Source: Rhododendron vialii (Eukaryota > Streptophyta > Magnoliopsida > Ericales > Ericaceae). Taken from it: a stretch of 64,000 nt of DNA. Numbering within the stretch: the first letter of the stretch is position 1; every line of letters starts with the position of its first letter. Position numbers and translations under genes: made by a program. The stretch spans positions 31,345,001 through 31,409,000 of the forward strand of contig NC_080566.1 in the NCBI RefSeq assembly GCF_030253575.1. The letters are read 5' to 3'. The notes beneath the pieces were generated by a model. That model did not search any database and had not been told where the DNA came from. It was given only the letters and a program-made list of their open reading frames with translations. Shown piece after piece: positions 57,812-64,000 of this stretch.

Positions 57812-59344
57812 CTAAGCAGAAAGAGGTGGAATGCTTTGTTCATTCCTAAAGAAATTACCCGGATCAAACTTCGTCTTCACCTTTCTCAACCTCTCGAAAT
57901 TCCCCTTGAAATACTTAGCCCCAAAAACATTTGGATCCTCACCGTTTCCATTCTTTCCAACATCAAGGTCTCTGTAGTTCAGAAACGCCTCTCGTGGTGA
58001 CTGCGATGCATATGGTGCCATAAAGTCATAGACCTTTTGCAGTGGCTCTAACGTGTCGTTAGAAAAATACCAGTACTGGATTTTGAACTTGTACCCGGCC
58101 CTATGAGGGAATGGTGTCTCCGACTCCGGAATCTGACTCATTTTCCCTCCATATGGATTCCATTCCATTACCAATCCCGGTGTGTTGTCTGCCTTCTTCC
58201 ATAATTCTTCCAATGCTGGTTTCGCAATTGATGTTTTCACGTAGTCCGATTTCACCTTAAAGGGAGAAGGACCAAAAGTTGAAGTGGTCTTTCTGTCAAG
58301 TAAGAAGTCAGTCTGTTTTGGGTCCATGTCTTGCCAGAGAAGGGTAGTTTCAACCCAACTCGTTTCAATGCAGTCCTTTTGCTTCAAACCCAATTCAGGA
58401 AATCGCTGATTCATCATTGGGAGAAGTGTGTCGGTTTTCCCTAGGTACAAAGCAACGAATCTAACCATAAATTTATGAAAATGCTGTAACTTAAGTCTTA
58501 TGAAAATGTCTTCGGGTAGTTTATTCGCAACCTCTTGCCATATATGAACTAGATCTACTGCTCCTTCCTCAAGGGCTCTATCGACCTTAAAGAATGTGAC
58601 GACTTCAGGAATTGAAACCAATTTGAGGTTCCAAGAGAGAATGACACCAAAACTCGCTCCACCGCCTCTAATGGCCCAGAAAACATCTTCTCCCATGGAT
58701 TTTCTATCGAGGATTTTTCCATTAACATTGACTATTTTGGCATCGATTATGTTATCAACGGTTAATCCGTACTTTCTCAACAAGTTTCCGTACCCAGCGC
58801 CAATGAAATGCCCACCTGTGGCTACAGAAGAGCACACGCCGCCTGGAAAGGCGTGCAACTTACTTTTTTGGGAAATGCTGTAATAGAGTTCGCCAAGTGT
58901 TGCACCCGCTTGTACCCATGCAGTTTCGGCTTGTATGTTGATATCAATGGATCGGAGGCTAAACATGTCAAGGATAACAAATGGTTCGTTTGACACATAA
59001 GAAAGGCCTTCATAATCGTGGCCCCCGCTTCGGATTCTAAGGAGTAGGCTGTGATATTTGGCACATATCACGGTTGCTTGGACATGGGTTTCATGTGTGG
59101 CAGTAATAATGGCATTTGGGATTCGGTTTGTGGTTCTGTTAAATCTTGAATTTCGGAAATAGGCAAATAAAGTAGGCATGAATAGTGGGCTTTCGGCGGT
59201 GAATATTGCTTCCGAGATTGGTTTCGGAGACATATTGGCCTGGTTTTTGAGGCATTGGATGAAGGCGTCTTTGGAGGGTTCTGAATTTGCCAATGTAATC
59301 AACAACAAAAGGGTTGAAAGGATTGCAATGCTTGAAGGCTTCAT
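57812..59344 (-). CDS. Berberine bridge enzyme-like FAD-linked oxidase
   Basis: A single intact exon encodes 510 residues, the normal length of the family. A signal peptide (MKPSSIAILSTLLLLITLANS) leads to a CLKNQ-type start. The FAD domain has both covalent attachment sites: His109 in RSGGHDYEG and Cys171 in PGGVCSSVATGGHF. The following HFIGAGYG differs from the common HFSGGGYG. The BBE C-terminal domain has the conserved NYRDLD motif (456-461). Family members are secreted flavoproteins that oxidise oligosaccharides, monolignols or alkaloid precursors; the substrate cannot be read from sequence. The gene is on the minus strand, next to block C. A truncated copy is at 20918-21800. Confidence 0.93.
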   Translation of the reverse strand: MKPSSIAILSTLLLLITLANSEPSKDAFIQCLKNQANMSPKPISEAIFTAESPLFMPTLFAYFRNSRFNRTTNRIPNAIITATHETHVQATVICAKYHSLLLRIRSGGHDYEGLSYVSNEPFVILDMFSLRSIDINIQAETAWVQAGATLGELYYSISQKSKLHAFPGGVCSSVATGGHFIGAGYGNLLRKYGLTVDNIIDAKIVNVNGKILDRKSMGEDVFWAIRGGGASFGVILSWNLKLVSIPEVVTFFKVDRALEEGAVDLVHIWQEVANKLPEDIFIRLKLQHFHKFMVRFVALYLGKTDTLLPMMNQRFPELGLKQKDCIETSWVETTLLWQDMDPKQTDFLLDRKTTSTFGPSPFKVKSDYVKTSIAKPALEELWKKADNTPGLVMEWNPYGGKMSQIPESETPFPHRAGYKFKIQYWYFSNDTLEPLQKVYDFMAPYASQSPREAFLNYRDLDVGKNGNGEDPNVFGAKYFKGNFERLRKVKTKFDPGNFFRNEQSIPPLSA

Positions 59345-59404
59345 GCTTTGGTTCTTGTTTCTTATCAGAATTCACAAGGTTGTGAGGTTTTGTGAATTTT
59401 CATG

Positions 59405-59417
59405 GCCTATTTGTAGG
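59405..59417 (-). promoter_or_regulatory. Possible TATA element of the BBE-like gene
   Basis: The minus-strand string CTACAAATAGG lies about 65 bases before ATG 59344. It is an imperfect TATA match but the only plausible one within 100 bases. Confidence 0.35.
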
Positions 59418-60063
59418 GGGGAATGAAGGATGCTAATTTTGATTGTGCAGTTATTTTGGGAAACAATTCCAAGATTCAGCTGTACAATCCAACCGTTCTT
59501 CCAAATTGTTAGGAAAAACTTCAAATTCTTGCCTGATCAATTCAACTGTACAACTTGACCATTTTCCCTTACACCCCTTCTATATTTAAGACCAGATTGA
59601 CTTCATTGACCCTCTTTTATAGTTATATATTTTGATAACTCAAGTGTCCGGGTTAACTTACACGTACCTTGTCTAATCCTTCTAAGGTACCTTCTTTGTT
59701 AGATACACCTGTATGATACATCTTGATCATGATTCACTCATGCATGTCTTGGTCGAAATATACATGTATGGTACATAGGACGTTGCATGTGCGCATAATA
59801 TGCATACGAATGGAAACAATCCAAGGGCCGGGCTTTTAATTCCATTGTGCACAATGCGCGCTCATGCATGTTTCTATGTTTGGTTTGGAGAAAACACATG
59901 AGGGTCCAAGGTACATGCATGAACTTTAAAGATGCAAGTTGAATAATTTTCTAACTACAAGATAAGTGAGTATCTTGATTTACCCATGAATGATCTTGAT
60001 CACCTATTTCTTTCTTATCAGTAAACTTCTAACGCTAAGCCATATTCTATAATATGGAATTAG
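59418..60063. other. Upstream flank of the BBE-like gene
   Basis: The stretch holds several CATGCATG-type strings (59750-59920) that could be RY-like elements. No gene or complete transposon was recognised. Confidence 0.4.
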
Positions 60064-60200
60064 CCCCAAGAAGTTGGACTAGTGGTTAAAGCCCTCGACT
60101 TAGGGGGTTTGCTTCTTCATAAGATTTCACGTTTAAAAACCTTCGTAAGTGCTATCAATTCTTTTGCGGTCAATTCATACATAGCATTGCTCCAACAATA
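60064..60200 (+). mobile_element. tRNA-derived SINE, degenerate
   Basis: TTGGACTAGTGGTTAAAGCC resembles a polymerase III A box, and CACGTTTAAAAACC, about 60 bp on, is a decayed B box. The spacing agrees with the SINE at 55380. The 3' end is unclear. Confidence 0.5.
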
Positions 60201-60491
60201 ATTGGGACCACCGCAAGTAAATAGTGTGATTGCTCTCCCAGTATTAATCGATGTGAGAACAAGTTGGCCTAGACAACTGAGTTATCAAATAACACTATGC
60301 TATCTATCTTCCCCCAGCCCAAAAAATAATGCAAAATACACTCTTCATTTTCCTTATCCACTAGTATGTACACAATTTTTTTTTTTTAATCTTCCATGAA
60401 AGATTTTTCCATCATTTCTTGGGGATGGATTTCAGAGGGCGATCGATACAATATTGTGGTTTGGGGTTTGTAAACCCAACGACCAAGATCT

Positions 60492-61483
60492 AATTTGGTC
60501 TCCATGGCCAAATTAAACTGGCTTTTTGAGCAGGAGAGGGATTCCTTGTGGGCGAGAGTTTCGCGTGGAAGGCATTCCAATCCCTCCGGCTATCATCATA
60601 ATCCTTCCCCTCTTTGGAGAAGTATGCTTAAGGGGCATTCTCTTCTGGTCAGTGGTACTAGAAAAATTATTCGGAACGGGTGCAATGCTTCCTTTTGGAA
60701 TGATAATTGGTTGGGTCGTGGCCTTTTGAAGTCCTTAATCCCCGGGCCTCTTACTCCTCAGGATCTTCTCCTCCAGGTAAAAGGCCTTCGGTTAAATGCT
60801 AGTTAGGATTTTTGAGTAACTCTCCTTGGCTATCCCTTGGTTTAGCTCGAACTGCTACTGATTTTGTGACTTGGGTCAAAGTGAACTGTAATTCTAGAGG
60901 ATCTCACTCTTCGGGCTGTCCTTGGAACATGTCTTTCCGTCGGGTTGTTGGTGCATTTGTGTCAATAGAAATCGGTGTTACTCCAACACTATCAATAATT
61001 CCCTCTCGCCTTTGCTACTTGGCAGAGATTGTGTATATCGTGCCGTGGAATGGGGATTTCTGTGCCAAAAAATCCAGCCCAGGAGGGTGCCCATGGTTCG
61101 TTTGATTGGGTGGATCCCTCATTCTCTAAGTTCTTTCAAAATTTAAATTAAATGTGGATGGGGCTAGCAATCGATTGGGCATTGCCACGGCTGCCGGCCT
61201 CATTCGCAGCGGTAACGGACAGTGGGTTAGAGGTTTTCAGAGGAAGATTGGGTACGAGTCTGGCCTGGGTGCTGAATTTTGGGCATTAAGGGATCGTTTT
61301 ATAAAAGAGATGCATGTCAGTAACGTAGTGTGTTTGTTTTTTTTCTCGGCAAAATAAATTTTTTATTAATCATTAAAAATACAACGATCAAACGGAGCCA
61401 AATAGTGATGGCTTCACAATAAGAAAAAACTGGAACACCAACAAAGTTAGAGTCACGGTCCTTAGCATTCATTAGCTTGTAAG
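60492..61483 (+). mobile_element. LINE 3' fragment, copy 2
   Basis: This is closely related to the fragment at 56472: KLNWLFEQERDSLWARVSRG, GTRKIIRNGCNASFWNDNWL, then RNase H motifs (GASNRLGIATAAGLIRSG, YESGLGAEFWALRDRF). The end of the RNase H domain resumes at 63535-63655 (KIVVEIDSNTAVKLLNATE), beyond a 2-kb insertion. Copies 1 and 2 flank the intact BBE-like gene as direct repeats of about 4 kb spacing. Frameshifts make both inactive. Confidence 0.8.
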
Positions 61484-61698
61484 CATGTACATCAGAGGAG
61501 GTAGAAAAGTTTTTTCTCTAATTTGGAGAGGAAAAACAAAAACAGGCCTACACCAGATGAGGTAAAATGAGAGGTAAAATACATTTGTGAAAATTCCTCT
61601 CCACTTTTACCGATCAACTGTTGCAAAGGTATACAATAAACAAGTATTGTTTATCTCTCATCCTCTCTCTTCCGTTTCACTTCCTCCAAACCCCACCA

Positions 61699-61929
61699 CT
61701 ACTCCCTACCGCAAAACGCGATTCCGAGCAACAACTTCTCTATCCATCGCACCTCGCCGTGGCCCATGGTGCCGTACACCTCGTCGTGAATGTACACGGC
61801 GCACTTCTTCTTTAGCTCCTCGATCGGGTTTGAGGAGGGGGAGATCGTCCTTGGCGAAGGAGCCGTCGTCAATGGGGTTAGGTTGGTGGGATTTGGGTCT
61901 AGCCTAGATTGGGGGTTTGTGGAGTTCAA
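61699..61929 (-). other. Unrecognised coding-like fragment inside the 2-kb insertion
   Basis: The region is clearly more GC-rich than its surroundings. A minus-strand frame reads NPIEELKKKCAVYIHDEVYG followed by TMGHGEVRWIEKL, which has the look of a real protein segment, but I do not recognise the family. It may be a host gene fragment carried by the element. No start or splice context supports a working gene. Confidence 0.35.
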
Positions 61930-62184
61930 TCGCCATTGTAGTTGCGATTCTCGTTGATCGAGTTAGAGAGAAGAAGGTATATATTTGGTTTGGTGGTGGG
62001 TCGAGGATCTAGTTGTTGAGGATTGACGGTGGTGGTGGTGGCAGTGATTGAGGAGAGAGGGGGGATGCCGGGATGGGGTTTGGGATGGGTTCCAAACTCA
62101 GAAAAGCTATGTGCACAGCAGCTGTGCACAAGCTGCTGTGCATGTAGCACAACTCTTCCAAACTTCCAAATAAGTATTTTATTT

Positions 62185-63142
62185 TGGGAAAATTTCAAAA
62201 AAATCCCTGAACTTTCTGACAATTCGCAAAAAAACACCTAAACTTTCACTATTAACAAAAAAACACCTAAACTTAGCATTCCGTTAACAATTAGACCCCT
62301 GCCGTCCAATTCCGTTAGTTTGTAACGGATGGAGCTAACGGAAGGCGTTAACTTTTTTTTTTTTACTTTTTACATTTAAAAATTACTTTTAACTCTTTCT
62401 TTTTTTTATCGGTAAATAAATATGCAATAAAGTTCTTTTTTTCTTATTAATTATCGAAAATTACTTTAACCCTATTTTTTATTTTCAAATTTTACCTTTC
62501 CCCCCTCTCTCTCTCCCCCTTTTTTTCTTATTAGAATCGACTCCACACCACCAATTAACTCCACAACCAACCACCTAAGCCTTAGCCACAATTTCAGAAA
62601 TTCAAAAGTTACAAATAGGGAAAGTAATAAAAAAAAGAAAAGGTTACAAAGAGGAGGTTAAAAAATAGGGAAAGTAATAAAAAAAAGAAAAGGTTACAAA
62701 GATGAGGTTAAAAGAACTTTTGAATTTCTGAAATTGTGGCTAAGGCTTAGGCGGTTGGTTGTGGGGTTAATTGGTGGTGTGGAGTCGATTCTAATAAGAA
62801 AAAAAGGGGAAAAGAGAGAGGGAGGAAAGGTAAAATTTGAAAATAAAAAATAGGGTTAAAGTAATTTTCGATAATTAATAAGAAAAAAAGAACTTTATTG
62901 CATATTTATTTACCAATAAAAAAAGAAAGAGTTAAAAGTAATTTTTGAATGTAAAAAGTAAAAAAAAAAGAAGTTAACGCCTTCCGTTAGCTCCATCCGT
63001 TACAAACTAACGGAATTGGACGGCAGGGGTCTAATTGTTAACGGAATGCTAAGTTTAGGTGTTTTTTTGTTAATAGTGAAAGTTAAGGTGTTTTTTTGCG
63101 AGTTGTCAGAAAGTTCGGGGTTTTTTTTGAAATTTTCCCTTT
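62185..63142. repeat. Near-perfect foldback of about 960 bp
   Basis: Left arm 62185-62615 and right arm about 62713-63142 are inverted copies over more than 400 bp. Long stretches pair exactly, such as TTCCGTTAGCTCCATCCGTT and its complement and GACTCCACACCACCAATTAA and its complement. A loop of about 100 bp holds two direct copies of GGAAAGTAATAAAAAAAAGA followed by AAAGGTTACAAAGA. Outer arms contain CCCTGAACTTTCTGACAATTC. Transcription through it would give a long hairpin RNA. Confidence 0.9.
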
Positions 63143-63654
63143 TATTTTGTTTACAAATATGCTACATGTACAACGGTTGTGCAAAACATCAAACACAACC
63201 AATCTCCATCCGTCTATTGTAGTAATAAATGGTCAAGATTCGTTCAAACTTTTCCTTGGAAGAGTTAAACTTTTCATTGGAAGAGTTTTTTTTAAAATCT
63301 AGAACGTTCAAACACATCTGAACGGTCAAAATTAATTACACAACACACAATGATTATGTGAGTATCATTTCCATTTTGTTTAATAGAAATAGAGAAAGTA
63401 GAAAAGAGTCCGCTGCAGAATGAAAGGAAAATACATGTAGGTAAAGTAGAAAAAGGTATTCTGATCAAAAAAAAAAAGAGTAGAAAAAGGTACTTTTTGA
63501 CTGGGTATTTCACCTATTCTTGGTGTACATGCTAAGGACTTGGGGGAGGGGAACCGACCAAAGATTGTGGAAATAGATTCTAACACTGCTGTGAAGCTTT
63601 TGAATGCTACCGAAACTTGTGATCAATCCTTTTAGCGGTCTTATATGTGATTGC

Positions 63655-64000
63655 AGCAATGTTATTAATACCGTTTCGTACCGGCTGGTACATACCATAT
63701 TTAACCAAATCTGGTACTCTACACCTCTAATTTCGTTTCGGCTCAAATACCGGCCGGTACCGGTCGGTACCAGCCGGTACTGGACAGTACCGGACTACTT
63801 TTAAATTTATATTTTTTTTCAAGTACCGAACAATACCGGACGGTACCGGACAAATGCCGGGTTTTTTAAATTTTTTTAATTTTAAAAAAGTGTATATTAT
63901 ACTATAAATTTTTTTTAAGTAGGAAAATAACACTAATAGCGATCAATCCGAAACGGTACCCGGTATTTGACCGGTACCGATACGTACCGTATCAGTAGAA
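63655..64000. mobile_element. CCGGTACCGG-rich dispersed repeat, runs off the window
   Basis: From ACCGTTTCGTACCGGCTGGTA to the window end, the words CCGGTACC, CGGTACCGG and ACCGGACGG recur around an AT-rich centre, with inverted partners at both sides (GTTTCGTACCGG versus ACGTACCGTATC). It looks like a MITE or similar dispersed repeat inserted next to the RNase H remnant. The right end is not visible. Confidence 0.5.

Larger units (their letters stand above)
61484..63530. mobile_element. 2-kb insertion element interrupting LINE copy 2
   Basis: Comparison with LINE copy 1 (TTAGCCTGTAAGGACCTGGGGG near 57370) shows an insert between TGTAAG and AAGGACTTGGGGG. The insert starts CATGTACATC and ends GGTGTACATG, a short inverted terminus, and TAAG occurs on both sides. 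It contains a possible captured gene fragment (61690-61930) and a large foldback (62185-63142). The superfamily is not assigned. Confidence 0.65.

Noticed and set aside
62618..62712. CRISPR-like repeat array
   Set aside because: Only two direct copies exist, in the loop of a foldback, in a plant nuclear genome. No array elsewhere in the window has regular spacers.

Overview
The window is nuclear DNA of a flowering plant, most likely a woody eudicot. The evidence is split genes with GT-AG introns, a nuclear gene for a chloroplast NDH subunit, families specific to land plants (LRR receptor kinase, mTERF, subtilase, berberine-bridge-like oxidase), an AT-rich background, and many MITEs, microsatellites and decayed transposons. 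The species cannot be fixed from sequence alone.

Layout. 0-3.4 kb: tandem repeats, one foldback MITE and CT microsatellites, no gene. 3.6-12.6 kb: a four-exon LRR receptor pseudokinase (1052 aa, At5g10020/GHR1 type) with TE-laden introns. 14.2-17.9 kb: five-exon ndhU, with a LINE relic in intron 1. 20-30.3 kb: copy A of a duplicated block, holding a broken BBE-like gene, a broken mTERF gene, a nearly complete subtilase with two single-base frameshifts, and a decayed copy of the 3' end of the receptor gene. 30.3-36.2 kb: a MITE with an 80-bp AG tract and a degenerate Mutator-like transposase gene (FAR1 zinc finger, MULE DDE, SWIM) fused to an OTU-type protease domain. 36.4-36.55 kb: the 5' end of a second mTERF copy (copy B), cut by a 10-kb TE block. 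That block holds a PIF/Harbinger element (transposase plus Myb-like ORF, itself hit by a solo LTR) and the 5' half of a caulimovirid-like endogenous pararetrovirus. 46.8-48.8 kb: the rest of copy B, including a subtilase pseudogene. 49.4-51.2 kb: a cluster of Mutator-type MITEs, one nested in another. 51.2-55.3 kb: copy C, with an intact mTERF gene and a subtilase stub. 57.8-59.3 kb: an intact BBE-like gene between two related LINE fragments. 61.5-63.5 kb: a 2-kb insertion holding a nearly 1-kb foldback. The window ends in a CCGGTACCGG-rich repeat.

How it fits together. The main theme is a tandem segmental duplication (BBE, mTERF, subtilase, plus part of the receptor locus) followed by complementary decay: copy A keeps the long subtilase, copy C keeps the mTERF, and the intact BBE lies beside copy C. 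Transposons caused much of the breakage, and comparing copies gives empty sites that order the insertions. Four or five genes look potentially functional: the receptor pseudokinase, ndhU, mTERF, BBE-like and, if its indels are assembly errors, the subtilase. They act at the plasma membrane, in the thylakoid, in an organelle and in the apoplast and show no obvious shared pathway. No CRISPR, rRNA or convincing tRNA gene was seen.
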